Position numbers and translations under genes: made by a program. A stretch of 64,000 bases of DNA from Acrocarpospora pleiomorpha (lineage in GTDB: Bacteria; Actinomycetota; Actinomycetes; Streptosporangiales; Streptosporangiaceae): assembly GCF_009687885.1 (NCBI RefSeq), contig NZ_BLAF01000037.1, positions 3,317-67,316 on the forward strand, in the 5' to 3' direction. The notes beneath the pieces are model-generated. The model was not told where the DNA came from and searched no databases. It saw only the letters and a program-made list of their open reading frames with translations. Shown here piece by piece: positions 31,631 through 40,631 of this stretch. The number at the start of each line of letters is the position of its first letter. Position 1 is the stretch's first letter.

Positions 31631-33286
31631 ATGACCGCTCTCCCCGCTCAGCGCGGACGCACCGTGCTGACCCTTCTGGTGTGCATGGGCGCGGTGGCGC
31701 TGTCCATGGCCGACTCGATCGGAGCGACGTTCGCCGTCCCGAGCATGACCAAATCCGCCATCGGGATCGGCCTGGAACGCACCGACCTGCAGTGGGTGAT
31801 CACCGCGTTCGCGGTGCCCTACGCGGCGCTGCTGCCGACCGCGGGGCGGATCGCCGACCTGGTCGGGCACCGGCGGCTGCTGGTGCTCGGGCTGGGCGCG
31901 TTCACCGCGGGCGCGGCCGTGGCGATCACGATGAATTCCTTCCCGCTGCTGCTGGCGGCGCGGGCGCTGCAGGGCGTGGGGACGGCGGCGATGGTGCCGT
32001 CGTCGCTGGCGCTGATGCTGGCCGGGTTCCCCGACGAGCGCAGGGCCGCGGCGATCGGCGCGTGGAGCGCGGCGCCGGGGCTGAGCGGCGCGCTGATGCA
32101 CGCGGCGGGCGGCTTCCTCGGTGAGGGTCTGGGCTGGCGCGCCTACTTCATGCCGAGCGCGATCGTGGGAGCGCTGCTGCTCTGCGCCGCGCTGGCCCTG
32201 CCGCACACCCGCCGGCTGGCCGGGCGGCTGCCCGACCCGTTCGGCACGGCCCTGCTGTTCGGCTCGCTCTCGATGATCGTCTGGGCAATCGTGCAGAGCC
32301 CGACCTGGGGCTGGAGCACCCAGCTGGCGGCCGCCCTCGGCACCGGTCTGGTGCTGCTGGCGGTGGCCGTCTGGCGGTCCTCGCGGCACCCGGTCCCGGC
32401 CATCGAGCTGGCGGTGTGGCGGATCCCGATGTTCGCCCTGGCCGGGCTGCTCTCCATCATGTACGGCCTGATCGCCTTCCCGATGCTGGTGATGGCGCCG
32501 ATGTACCTGCGGGACATGTGGCCCGACGATCCGGTCCTGCTGGGGGCGGGGCTGGCTCCGATCTCGCTGGGGGTGCTGGTCTCCGGCCTGATCTCCGGGC
32601 AGCTGACCAAGAAGCACGGGCCGCGGCCGGTGATCTACACCGGCGCGCTGCTGGTCACCACGGCCTGCGTCTGGCTGATCACCCAGGGCATGCAGGACGG
32701 ACCGCCCCGGCTGCTGGAGGTCTGGCTGCCCGCCAGCGCGGTGTTCGGCCTGGGCCTGGGCGCGCTCAGCACCGCGATCTCGGCGGCGGCCGCGCTGTCC
32801 GGCGGTCCCGAGCGGTACGCGGCGGCGACCGGGGCCAGCCAGTCGGCCCGGCAGGTCGGAGCCGCGCTGGGGGTGGCCCTCACCGCCGTGCTGATGGACC
32901 ACCCGATCGTGTCGGGGCCGATGCCCGGCTACAGCTCCGCCGTGCTGACCTGCCTGGCCATGGCGGCGCTCGCGGGCGTGCTCGGGCTGTTCCTGGCCCC
33001 GGCCAGAGTCAAGAAGACCCCACCGGCCGCCGCGGAGCCGGCCGAACCCGCGGCGACCGCCGGGCGGGTGGTCCCGGTGCTCGTCCGCCGCGAACCGCCG
33101 CCCCGGCGTCCCGCCCCCGAGCCGGCCCCAAGCCCGCCCAGCCCGCCTCAGGTCCCGGTCAAGTCGCTCATCGCGCTCTACGAGGCGGCCGGGCGGGTGG
33201 CCGAGGCGGCCGACACCGTGCTCTCGAAGCACGCCATGAACGAGCAGGCGCAACAGAAACCGCGCCACAACGCTCACACCAATTGA
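31631..33286 (+). CDS. MFS drug-exporter-like transporter
   Basis: A 551-aa membrane protein with the fold of EmrB/QacA-type proton antiporters. DLQWVITAFAVPYAALLPTA, GRIADLVGHRRLLVLG (motif A) and ARALQGVGTAAMVPSSLALM are visible, with about 12-14 helices in total. A Pro/Arg-rich cytoplasmic tail of about 90 residues is unusual. The ATG follows aggagaa. It lies 64 bases after the DAHP synthase gene and probably exports the product of the locus. Confidence 0.9.
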   Translation: MTALPAQRGRTVLTLLVCMGAVALSMADSIGATFAVPSMTKSAIGIGLERTDLQWVITAFAVPYAALLPTAGRIADLVGHRRLLVLGLGAFTAGAAVAITMNSFPLLLAARALQGVGTAAMVPSSLALMLAGFPDERRAAAIGAWSAAPGLSGALMHAAGGFLGEGLGWRAYFMPSAIVGALLLCAALALPHTRRLAGRLPDPFGTALLFGSLSMIVWAIVQSPTWGWSTQLAAALGTGLVLLAVAVWRSSRHPVPAIELAVWRIPMFALAGLLSIMYGLIAFPMLVMAPMYLRDMWPDDPVLLGAGLAPISLGVLVSGLISGQLTKKHGPRPVIYTGALLVTTACVWLITQGMQDGPPRLLEVWLPASAVFGLGLGALSTAISAAAALSGGPERYAAATGASQSARQVGAALGVALTAVLMDHPIVSGPMPGYSSAVLTCLAMAALAGVLGLFLAPARVKKTPPAAAEPAEPAATAGRVVPVLVRREPPPRRPAPEPAPSPPSPPQVPVKSLIALYEAAGRVAEAADTVLSKHAMNEQAQQKPRHNAHTN

Positions 33287-33300
33287 AGGGAATACCCGAT

Positions 33301-33879
33301 ATGAACATCGCGCCTGAAGCGCTGACACGCATGATCCTCGGTCACGACGGCTCGACCACCCGCATCCTGTCCGCCTTCCTGGGCGAGCCGCTGCGGGTCA
33401 GGATCGGCCGCCAGGAGCGGATCCAGGCCGGTCTCGCGCTGGCCGCCGAGGTCCGCGCCCACCTGCGGATCACCGCCGAGCAGACCGTCATCGTCCGCTA
33501 CTCCGAGCTGGTCAGGGCCAGCGGCCACGCCGTCTCGGTCAACCGGGTGGTCATGATGCCGGACCGGCACCCGGTCATCGAGCGCATCTTCGACGGCGGC
33601 GACGTGCCGATCGGGCGCCTGCTCGACGAGCACGTGCCCGGCCACCACCGGATCCTCCTGCGCACCGGCACCCGCTGGTTCAACGGGTGGGCGACGGACA
33701 GCCGTACCAGCGCGAGCCGCAGTTACGTGATCATGCTCGGGGACACACCGCTGCTCTACGTCGAGGAGATCTTCAGCCCTCGGGTCGTGCCGCCGGTCGC
33801 CGACGCCGATCCCCGCTCGGCCAGGGAGCCGGCGCTGCCGCTGCACCTGATCCCGCAGTGGCGGGAACCGGTCACCTGA
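33301..33879 (+). CDS. DUF98/chorismate pyruvate-lyase-like protein
   Basis: A 192-aa protein resembling the DUF98 (UbiC_2) family, which includes enzymes that release pyruvate from chorismate to give 4-hydroxybenzoate. Family-like segments: LGEPLRVRIGRQERIQA, VIVRYSELVRASGHAVSVNR, VMMPDRHPVIERIFDGGDVP and PLLYVEEIFSP (conserved Glu near the C-terminus). The start has aaggga 9 bases upstream, 14 bases after the MFS stop. Together with DAHP synthase it points to a chorismate-derived aromatic product. UTRA-like ligand binding without catalysis is the main alternative. Confidence 0.75.
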   Translation: MNIAPEALTRMILGHDGSTTRILSAFLGEPLRVRIGRQERIQAGLALAAEVRAHLRITAEQTVIVRYSELVRASGHAVSVNRVVMMPDRHPVIERIFDGGDVPIGRLLDEHVPGHHRILLRTGTRWFNGWATDSRTSASRSYVIMLGDTPLLYVEEIFSPRVVPPVADADPRSAREPALPLHLIPQWREPVT

Positions 33880-33926
33880 AATCTCGCTTGTAACGGCGCG
33901 GTAGGGTGGGTGATCAGGAGGTTCCG

Positions 33927-34169
33927 ATGTCTGAGACCACGGCAGAACCCACCCCGGAACCCGCAGAGGACACAGCCGATATCGCTGTGTCCGAGGGGGA
34001 CGAGGGGGAGGACGAGCTGAAGCGCAAGTTCCGGGAGGCGCTGGAGCGCAAGCGCCAGACGCAGGCCGACCGGAACGCCAAGGGCGGCGGCAAGGGGTCC
34101 TCGAAGATCCACGGCACCCACGGCGTGGTGGGCGGAAAGCGGTCCTTCCGCCGCAAGAGCGGCGGCTGA
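33927..34169 (+). CDS. DUF5302 family small protein
   Basis: An 80-aa highly charged protein: an acidic N-terminal half, then DELKRKFREALERKRQTQ and a Gly/Lys-rich tail (AKGGGKGSSKIHG, KRSFRRKSGG). It matches the small DUF5302 family of actinomycetes, of unknown function. ATG 33927 has aggagg upstream. Its stop shares a base with the start of the Nudix gene. Confidence 0.8.
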   Translation: MSETTAEPTPEPAEDTADIAVSEGDEGEDELKRKFREALERKRQTQADRNAKGGGKGSSKIHGTHGVVGGKRSFRRKSGG

Positions 34170-34846
34170 TGACCACCGAGATCACCGGGGTTCCGGGGAT
34201 CGACGTTCCGGACGGTCGCGGCCGGACCGGCCTCGACCAGGCCGGCCGCGATCTGACGGGCAATCCGCGGGTGCTGGTCCGCGACGTGAAGCTGCTCTCC
34301 TGCAGTTGGTACGTGTTGCTCAAGACGACCTTCGACTACCAGCACGCCGACGGCCACTGGTCGGTCGAGCACCGGGAGACCTACGACCGGGGCAACGGCG
34401 CCACCATGCTGCTCTACGACGCCGAGCGCCGCACGGTCCTGCTCACCCGCCAGTTCCGTTACCCGGTGTATGTGAACGGCCACCCGGACGGCATGCTGCT
34501 GGAGACCCCGGGCGGGTTGCTCGACACCGACGACGCGGAGACCGCGGTCCGCCGCGAGGTCGAGGAGGAGACCGGGTATATCATTGGAGACGTCGAACAT
34601 GTATTCGATGTGTTCATGAGTCCGGGTTCTGTGACCGAATGTGTGCACTTCTACGCGGCGCCGTACCGGGCGGATTCGCGGCTGGCGGCCGGGGGCGGGG
34701 TGGCCGAGGAGGGCGAGGACATCGAGGTTGTCGAGCTGCCCTTCGCCGAGGCGCTGGCGATGATCAGGCGTGGTGAGATCGCCGACGCTAAGACGATCAT
34801 GCTGCTGCAGTGGGCGGCGCTGGAGGGACCCTTCCGCTCCGCTTGA
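34169..34846 (+). CDS. Nudix hydrolase, NudK/ADP-sugar type
   Basis: A 225-aa Nudix protein that should hydrolyse nucleoside diphosphate-linked sugars. The box reads GGLLDTDDAETAVRREVEEE then TGY; the first acidic residue is Asp instead of Glu, while REVxEExG is intact. Upstream ATMLLYDAERRTVLLTRQFR is typical of the NudF/NudK group. The start at ATG 34169 overlaps the stop of the DUF5302 gene, implying coupling. Confidence 0.9.
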   Translation: MTTEITGVPGIDVPDGRGRTGLDQAGRDLTGNPRVLVRDVKLLSCSWYVLLKTTFDYQHADGHWSVEHRETYDRGNGATMLLYDAERRTVLLTRQFRYPVYVNGHPDGMLLETPGGLLDTDDAETAVRREVEEETGYIIGDVEHVFDVFMSPGSVTECVHFYAAPYRADSRLAAGGGVAEEGEDIEVVELPFAEALAMIRRGEIADAKTIMLLQWAALEGPFRSA

Positions 34847-34887
34847 TCGAGGCGCACACTGGAAAGTGACATCACGGACGAAATCGC

Positions 34888-35580
34888 ATGGGAAGTCACA
34901 TGGGAAATCGCACCGAACGACTCGCATCAGGCCAACCACCGGCGGCGGTTCCGCTGCTGGGCAAGGGAAAGCACCGCAATCCGCGTAAGGGTGCGTGCTT
35001 CATGGAGTTCGCGTCCTACCTGGCCGGAGAGAAGTGGAGCGACCACCCCTCCTGTACGCATCCGCTGCTGGCCGGTCTGGCCCGGCTGGTCAACGACCAC
35101 ACCACCGATGAGAACCGGCAATTGCTCGTGCCGCTGATCCCGTCGGTGATCGGGCTCACCGGCGACGACCCGCGGATCGAGGTGGCGATCGCGCTGCGCT
35201 GCGCGACGACCGCGTTGCCCGTGGTGGCCGCCGAGCGGCAGCTGGCGCTCGCGGTGTCCGTACTCGCGGCCGAGCATGTGCTCGGTGAGCTGGAGGACCG
35301 TCCGCCCGGCCTGGAACCGGCCAGCCGCAAGGCGCTCGACCAGGTTCCCGAAGCGGCGCGCTGGGCCCGCGGCTTCCGCGGCGGCGTGCACATCTCGCGC
35401 CGGGGTTTCCGCAGGTACGCGGCCCCGAACACGGTCCAGCTCGCGGTCCGGGGCATCGCCCAGGCGTGCGTCCAGGATCCGGATCGGCTGCTCAGGGAGC
35501 TGCTGACCGGGGCGATCCAGGACTGCGCGGCGGCGGTCAGGACCGAGACGGCGATCCGGGAGGTCACACCCGTTAGCTAG
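34888..35580 (+). CDS. Conserved hypothetical protein
   Basis: A 230-aa soluble helical protein. The most distinctive stretch is RNPRKGACFMEFASYLAGEK followed by WSDHPSCTHPLLAGLARLVND, which I associate with a common actinomycete hypothetical family without known role. ATG 34888 is used; ATG 34900 (after gggaag) is equally possible. Its stop codon shares the palindromic CTAG with the stop of the convergent secreted protein. Confidence 0.75.
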   Translation: MGSHMGNRTERLASGQPPAAVPLLGKGKHRNPRKGACFMEFASYLAGEKWSDHPSCTHPLLAGLARLVNDHTTDENRQLLVPLIPSVIGLTGDDPRIEVAIALRCATTALPVVAAERQLALAVSVLAAEHVLGELEDRPPGLEPASRKALDQVPEAARWARGFRGGVHISRRGFRRYAAPNTVQLAVRGIAQACVQDPDRLLRELLTGAIQDCAAAVRTETAIREVTPVS

Positions 35581-36272
35581 AGGACGGCGCAGCCGATCCG
35601 GATCGGCACCCGTGCCGACCAGCGGCCGGAGACCAGGTCATGCGCCTGCGCGTACGCGTTGGCGGGCTTTCCGGGGCCTGAGCAGTCGAACAGGCCGGTC
35701 TTGCGGCCGAAGCTGCCCCCGGCGAAACCGGGGTGGGCTGACGCGCCGAGCGTGACGCTGTACGCGACGCGGTTGTTGGCCGAGTAGCGCACGAACAGCC
35801 GCACCTGGCCGTAGTTGTAGTGGCTGCCGTTGATCTTCAGTTTGGGGATGTCGTCGGTCGAGGTGGTCGTGCCGGGCTTGGGCTTGATCGTGTACTTCGA
35901 GATCCACAGTTTGGCGGCCACCTTGCGGCCCGGGCTGGCGGCGTTGTCGGCCGCGGCCTGGCTGCGCACCCGGGGGTGTACGCAGACGTCGTCGCCGTCG
36001 AAAGCGTCGCGCCAGACGTAGCCGGTCAGGCAGGTGTGGGCGCCGTACGCGCCGGAGGTCCAGCGGGTGTGCTTCACGCTGTTGTCCAGCGCGGTCTGGT
36101 CGCGGTTGCCGGGGGTGACGCAGACCAGGTCGGAGGGCTTGGCGCCCCGCCAGACGTACCCCTGACGGCAAGTGTCGGGCCCGTAGTCCGCGGCGGCGGC
36201 GGAGGTGGCGGGCAGGGCGACGCCGATTCCGGCGATCGCGACGGCGGCCAGGCCGAGGAGGGTTCGGTTCAT
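35577..36272 (-). CDS. Secreted protein with two Cys-containing repeats
   Basis: A 231-aa exported protein. The signal peptide (about 1-28) ends ATSAAAA. Two repeats follow: YGPDTCRQGYVWRGAKPSDL with VCVTPGNRDQTALDN, and YGAHTCLTGYVWRDAFDGDD with VCVHPRVRSQAAADN. Each has one Cys pair likely to form a disulfide. The C-terminal 110 residues are beta-like with one more Cys pair. Such repeats occur in actinomycete secreted proteins of unknown role. Confidence 0.82.
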   Translation of the reverse strand: MNRTLLGLAAVAIAGIGVALPATSAAAADYGPDTCRQGYVWRGAKPSDLVCVTPGNRDQTALDNSVKHTRWTSGAYGAHTCLTGYVWRDAFDGDDVCVHPRVRSQAAADNAASPGRKVAAKLWISKYTIKPKPGTTTSTDDIPKLKINGSHYNYGQVRLFVRYSANNRVAYSVTLGASAHPGFAGGSFGRKTGLFDCSGPGKPANAYAQAHDLVSGRWSARVPIRIGCAVL

Positions 36273-36351
36273 GGGGGGCTCCAGACGGGCGGATCTGCTG
36301 CTCCCCTGTTATGGACCCGGCCGCCTGCATATTTCTTGACTGGCACTTGAT

Positions 36352-38094
36352 TCAGGCGGTCTGGAGCCCTGTATAGACGCCGCCGGAGCGCAGGAGCTCC
36401 TCGTGGGAGCCCATTTCGGCGATCCTGCCGCCGTCCAGGACCACGATCCGGTCGGCGGTGCGGATCGTGGAGAGCCGGTGGGCCACGACCAGCACGGTCC
36501 GGCCCGCGACCAGCCGGGCCAGCGCCTGCTGGATGAGCGCCTCCGAGCGGGTGTCGAGCGCGGAGGTGGCCTCGTCCAGGATCAGCACCCGGGGATCGCG
36601 GATCAGCGCGCGGGCGATGGCCAGCCGCTGCTTCTGGCCGCCGGACAGGCGCGCGCCGCGCTCCCCCACGAGCGTGTCGAGGCCGCCGGGCAGGCGGTCC
36701 ACGAACTCGGTGGCGTTGGCGTCCCGCAACGCCTGGCGCACGACCTCGTCGGGGACCTCGGGCATGCCGTAGGTGACGTTCTCCCGGATGCTGCCCTCGA
36801 ACAGGATCGACTCCTGCGGCACGACCGAGACGAACCTGCGGTAGCTGCGCAGATCGAGGGCCTCCATGTCGCGGCCGTCCAGCAGGATCCGGCCGCCGGT
36901 GGGCCGCAGGAAGCCGATGACCAGGTTGAGCACGGTCGACTTGCCCGCCCCCGACGCGCCGACCAGGGCGAGCGTCTCCCCGGGCACGACGCTCAGGTCG
37001 AGGCCGTCCACGGCGACGCGCCCGGTCTCGTACGCGAAGGAGACGTTCTCGAAGTCGAGCCGCCCCGACACGGACGCCACCTCGGCCTTGCCGGCGTTCT
37101 GCTCCAGGTCGGGTTCCTGCAGGACCTCGCCGATGGACCGGACCGACTCCAGGCCCTTCGCGATGATCGGGGACAGGCTCATGAGCGTGGTCACCGAGGC
37201 GGTCAGCGTGGTGAAGAAGGTGCTCAGCATGACCACGTCGCCGGGGGTCAGCGCGAACACCTCGTAGTAGGAGATCAGCGCGGCCCCGGCCAGGCAGGCC
37301 ACGCCGAGCACGTTCAGCAGGATCCAGGCCAGCGCGCCGAACCTGCCGTTGACCAGGTCCAGCTTGAGGCCGGTGCGGAGCACCTTGGTCAGGGTGCCGT
37401 CGACCCGGTGCAGCGCGTCCTTCTCCAGGCCGTGCGCGCGGGTGATCGGGATGAGGTGCGTCATCTCGGTCACCCGCGAGGACAGCAGCTCCACCTCCTG
37501 GCGGAAGCTCTCGTTGTTGGAGCGCAGCCGGTCGCGCATCTTCATCACCAGCACGGCCGCGGCGGGCACGACCACCAGGAACACCGGCAGCGCGGCCGGC
37601 ACCCGGACGGCGATCACGGTGATCCCGCCCGCCATCGTGACCAGCGCGGCCAGGCCCATGTCGCCGGCCTGCTGGGTCATCTGCTCGACGCCTTCCACGT
37701 CCCGGATCACCTTGGTCTGGAGCACGGCCGCGCTGACCCGGGAGTGGTAGCCGATGGACAGTTCCTGCATCCTGCGGCACAGGGCCGACCGCAGTCCGGT
37801 GCCGACCCGGCGGATGGCGCCGGACAGGGCGCGCACGTAGAGCAGGTGGAATGGGTAGTTGAGGATCAGCAGCAGGCAGAGCACCCCGGCGTTGACCCAG
37901 AGTTCGCCGACCGGGCGATGCTCTACCAGCACGTTGATGATGTTGGCCGTGACCAGCGGGAGCAGCCAGGTGGGGCTGTGCTTCACGATGAACGCGAGCA
38001 CCGCGACCAGCAGGCGCCCCCGGTGGTCGCGGTAGAGATAGGCGAGGGTACGGACCGGATGTTCGCCCCGATACCGGTGTTCGAGCTCGCCCAC
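36352..38094 (-). CDS. ABC exporter, fused membrane and ATPase domains
   Basis: A 580-aa half-transporter of the MsbA/LmrA kind: six membrane helices (about 25-310), then an ATPase with Walker A GASGAGKST, signature RLSGGQKQRLA, Walker B RVLILDEATSALD and switch His in VVAHRLS. It should act as a homodimer exporting lipids, drugs or peptides. It stands alone between two secreted-protein genes. The substrate is unknown. An 8-base palindrome, CTACGTAG (38123-38130), lies upstream. Confidence 0.93.
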   Translation of the reverse strand: MGELEHRYRGEHPVRTLAYLYRDHRGRLLVAVLAFIVKHSPTWLLPLVTANIINVLVEHRPVGELWVNAGVLCLLLILNYPFHLLYVRALSGAIRRVGTGLRSALCRRMQELSIGYHSRVSAAVLQTKVIRDVEGVEQMTQQAGDMGLAALVTMAGGITVIAVRVPAALPVFLVVVPAAAVLVMKMRDRLRSNNESFRQEVELLSSRVTEMTHLIPITRAHGLEKDALHRVDGTLTKVLRTGLKLDLVNGRFGALAWILLNVLGVACLAGAALISYYEVFALTPGDVVMLSTFFTTLTASVTTLMSLSPIIAKGLESVRSIGEVLQEPDLEQNAGKAEVASVSGRLDFENVSFAYETGRVAVDGLDLSVVPGETLALVGASGAGKSTVLNLVIGFLRPTGGRILLDGRDMEALDLRSYRRFVSVVPQESILFEGSIRENVTYGMPEVPDEVVRQALRDANATEFVDRLPGGLDTLVGERGARLSGGQKQRLAIARALIRDPRVLILDEATSALDTRSEALIQQALARLVAGRTVLVVAHRLSTIRTADRIVVLDGGRIAEMGSHEELLRSGGVYTGLQTA

Positions 38095-38158
38095 GTATGC
38101 CCCCGGGGAAAAGACCTACAAACTACGTAGATCTTTCCTTATGTACGTTTCGAGCGGA

Positions 38159-38650
38159 TTACTGGGTGCTGTACAGGACCTTCCAGGCCTGCTCGTACAG
38201 GCAGTTGATCGACGGCTTGCTGTGCTTGGCCTCGCTGCAGACCTTGAGCTCAACCAGGTAGACGCGCTTGTCGGTGAAGGTGAAGTTCTTGGCCGACTTG
38301 TACGTGCAGTCGCGGATCGTCCGGTGCTTGAACGGGAGCGAGCCGTCGGCCTTCATGTAGGTGATGCGGAACACCGCGTAACCGCAGGTGCTGCCCTTGG
38401 TCAGGTCGTATGCCTTGCCGGTGACCTTCACGGTCGCCAGCGGGGGGATGCTCTCTTTGTTCAGGTTGGTGGCGAGCAGGGTGCCCTTGGCATATGCCCT
38501 CTTGCCCGGCGAGTAGCGGTCCCAGCTCTTGCGGGCCTTGTATACGGAGGCTTCGCCTGTCTTGGAGGCGACGGGGGCGGGCGCGGCTAGGGCTGGAGCG
38601 GCGGGTAATAGGAGGATCGCGGCTGCGATCAGACCGGCGAGTGCGCGCAT
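38159..38650 (-). CDS. Small secreted protein
   Basis: A 163-aa exported protein with a clear signal peptide (MRALAGLIAAAILLLPAAPA, then LAAPAP). The mature part is basic, about 140 residues, with four Cys (one in STCGYAVFRITYMKADG, others in IRDCTY, ELKVCSEAK and SINCLYEQ), likely forming two disulfides. No family recognised. Confidence 0.82.
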   Translation of the reverse strand: MRALAGLIAAAILLLPAAPALAAPAPVASKTGEASVYKARKSWDRYSPGKRAYAKGTLLATNLNKESIPPLATVKVTGKAYDLTKGSTCGYAVFRITYMKADGSLPFKHRTIRDCTYKSAKNFTFTDKRVYLVELKVCSEAKHSKPSINCLYEQAWKVLYSTQ

Positions 38651-38751
38651 GGCACGTTCCTTTCACGCTATTGCGCCTAGAATCCAGCACCCTGAGGGCT
38701 TTGCGCCAGGTCTCCCTCGGAAATACGTTTCTTCCGGCGTACCATCCGGCC

Positions 38752-39038
38752 ATGGACGTCGTTCACCCCCAGCGAGTGGCGTGGGACACGGCCCGGGTCT
38801 TCGTGGCCGCGACCACCGCGGACGCGTACTGGTGGTCAGCGAGATGGTGGGGAACTACCTGGGCGTGATGTACCAGCTGAAGCTGGCGGAGACCCGGCTG
38901 CGGCTGCTGAGCGAGGACGCGGCGCTCGCGGAGTCGGGCATGTGGCGGGTGCGGCTGCAGGACCTCATGACCGAGCGGCCGGAACTCGCGCGTGTGCTCA
39001 TCGACCTCACCCGGGAGACCGCGGCGCGGATGCCGTGA
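38752..39038 (+). pseudogene. Short hypothetical gene with a single-base frameshift
   Basis: ATG 38752 opens MDVVHPQRVAWDTARVFVAA and TTADAYWW; after about 38838 the sensible reading continues one frame over as VSEMVGNYLGVMYQLKLAET and onward to 39038. Inserting one G in TGGTGGTC would join them into a 95-residue protein. No domain recognised; the C-terminal half is helical. Gene decay and a sequencing deletion are both possible. Confidence 0.5.
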
Positions 39039-39051
39039 CTACCGTGGACAC

Positions 39052-39546
39052 ATGATCAGAACGTTGCGGGCAGAGGATCTGCCCGCGGTCACCGCGATCT
39101 ACGCGCATTACGTGACCGAGAGCGTCGCCACGTTCGACGAGGTCCCGCCGAGTCAGGAGGCCTGGCGGGAGAAGGCCGAGGACATCGAGATTCGTGGGCT
39201 GCCGTTCCTTGTCGCCGAGGTGGACGGGGTGGTGGCGGGGTACGCGTACGCGGCGGCGTACCGGCCTAAACCGGCTTACCGGCACACGGTGGAGGACACG
39301 ATCTATCTGGCTCCGGGGCGTACGGGGCAGGGGATCGGGCGGGCGCTGCTCAAGGAGTTGCTGGGGCTGGCGGCTCAGGCGGGGGCGCGGCAGATGATCG
39401 CCGTGATCGCCGACAGCGGGCCCGAGTCGGCGGCGACGCTGGCGTTGCACGCGTCGGAGGGGTTCACGGAGGCCGGGCGGTTGCGGCATGTGGGGTTCAA
39501 GCAGGGGCGCTGGCTGGACACGGTGTTACTGCAGCGCGCGCTCTGA
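39052..39546 (+). CDS. GNAT acetyltransferase, phosphinothricin-acetyltransferase-like
   Basis: A 164-aa N-acetyltransferase. It has the family start IRTLRAEDLPAVTAIYAHYV, FLVAEVDGVVAGYAYA, DTIYLAPGRTGQGIGRALLK (acetyl-CoA-binding RTGQGIG) and GFTEAGRLRHVGFKQGRWLD. This resembles the Pat/Bar group that acetylates phosphinothricin or methionine derivatives. The substrate here is unproven. No operon partner is clear. Confidence 0.9.
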   Translation: MIRTLRAEDLPAVTAIYAHYVTESVATFDEVPPSQEAWREKAEDIEIRGLPFLVAEVDGVVAGYAYAAAYRPKPAYRHTVEDTIYLAPGRTGQGIGRALLKELLGLAAQAGARQMIAVIADSGPESAATLALHASEGFTEAGRLRHVGFKQGRWLDTVLLQRAL

Positions 39547-39593
39547 CGCGGGGTCGCGCGATCTTACGGCGCCGCCCGGTTTACGCTGGGCGG

Positions 39594-40631
39594 ATGCGCG
39601 CGATGGTCTATGACGGTTTCGGGGTTTCGCCGGAAATTCGGGAAGTGGTGGAGCCCGGGCCGCCGGCCGGGGGTGTGGTGATCCGGGTGGAGGCGACCGG
39701 GTTGTGCCGGAGCGACTGGCACGGCTGGCAGGGCCACGACGCCGATATCCAGAAATTTCCGCATGTTCCGGGACATGAGTTCTCGGGGGTCGTCGCGGAG
39801 GTCGGGGCCGGGGTGCGGCACTGGGCGGCCGGTGACCGGGTCATGGCGCCGTTCGTCTGCGCGTGCGGGTCGTGCGCGGACTGCGCGAGAGGCGACCAGC
39901 AGGTCTGCGCGCACCAGACCCAGCCGGGGTTCACGCACTGGGGCTCCTTCGCCGGATATGTGGTGATAAATCACGCCGATGTGAACCTCATCCGGCTGCC
40001 TGAGGACATGTCCTTCGCCACGGCGGCCAGCCTCGGCTGCCGCTTCGCCACCGCGTTCCGCGCGGTCACCGCCCGCGCGTCGGTACGGCCCGGCGAGTGG
40101 GTCGCCGTCTACGGCTGCGGCGGCGTCGGCCTGTCCGCGGTCATGATCGCGGCCGCTGCCGGGGCTCAGGTGATCGCGATCGACACCTCGCCGGACGCCC
40201 TCGCGCTGGCCCGGCGTTTCGGCGCGGCCGAGGGCCTGCTCGCCGGAGCCGATGATCTGACCGGCCGCATCGTGGAGCTGACCGCCGGTGGGGCGCACGT
40301 GTCGATGGACGCGCTGGGCGACCCCGGCACCTGCGAGCGGGCCATCCAGAGTCTGCGGCGGCGCGGGCGGCACGTCCAGATCGGGCTGCTTCCCCAGGGG
40401 GCCGAGCTGCCGATGGGGCGGGTCATCGCGTACGAGCTGGACCTGCTGGGCAGCCACGGCATGCCCGCGCACGCGTACCCGCCGATGCTGGAGCTGATCG
40501 CGGCGGGCCGGCTCACGCCGGAGGCGCTGATCACCAGGACGATCTCCCTGGACGAGGCCGTCCCCGCCCTCGTCAGCGGTTCCACGCCCGGGGTCACGAT
40601 GATCGACCCCTGGCGTCACAGCGACATGTAG
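39594..40631 (+). CDS. Zinc-dependent alcohol dehydrogenase
   Basis: A 345-aa medium-chain dehydrogenase. The catalytic zinc ligands are in GLCRSDWHGW and PGHEFSG, and the structural zinc site in CACGSCADCARGDQQVC has four Cys. The Rossmann motif is VYGCGGVGLSAVMIA and the acidic residue in IAIDTS favours NAD. The substrate is uncertain. Its 3' end overlaps the convergent glgA gene by 16 bases. Confidence 0.92.
   Translation: MRAMVYDGFGVSPEIREVVEPGPPAGGVVIRVEATGLCRSDWHGWQGHDADIQKFPHVPGHEFSGVVAEVGAGVRHWAAGDRVMAPFVCACGSCADCARGDQQVCAHQTQPGFTHWGSFAGYVVINHADVNLIRLPEDMSFATAASLGCRFATAFRAVTARASVRPGEWVAVYGCGGVGLSAVMIAAAAGAQVIAIDTSPDALALARRFGAAEGLLAGADDLTGRIVELTAGGAHVSMDALGDPGTCERAIQSLRRRGRHVQIGLLPQGAELPMGRVIAYELDLLGSHGMPAHAYPPMLELIAAGRLTPEALITRTISLDEAVPALVSGSTPGVTMIDPWRHSDM

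Noticed and set aside
31382..33328. 648-codon open frame opposite the MFS transporter
   Set aside because: Arg/Gly/Gln-rich product with no domain; a mirror of GC-rich codon use in a clear transporter gene.
36403..38130. 575-codon open frame opposite the ABC exporter
   Set aside because: Shadow frame; the exporter has every ATPase motif.
38123..38130. CTACGTAG palindrome upstream of the ABC exporter
   Set aside because: Eight bases only, no second copy; too weak to call an operator.
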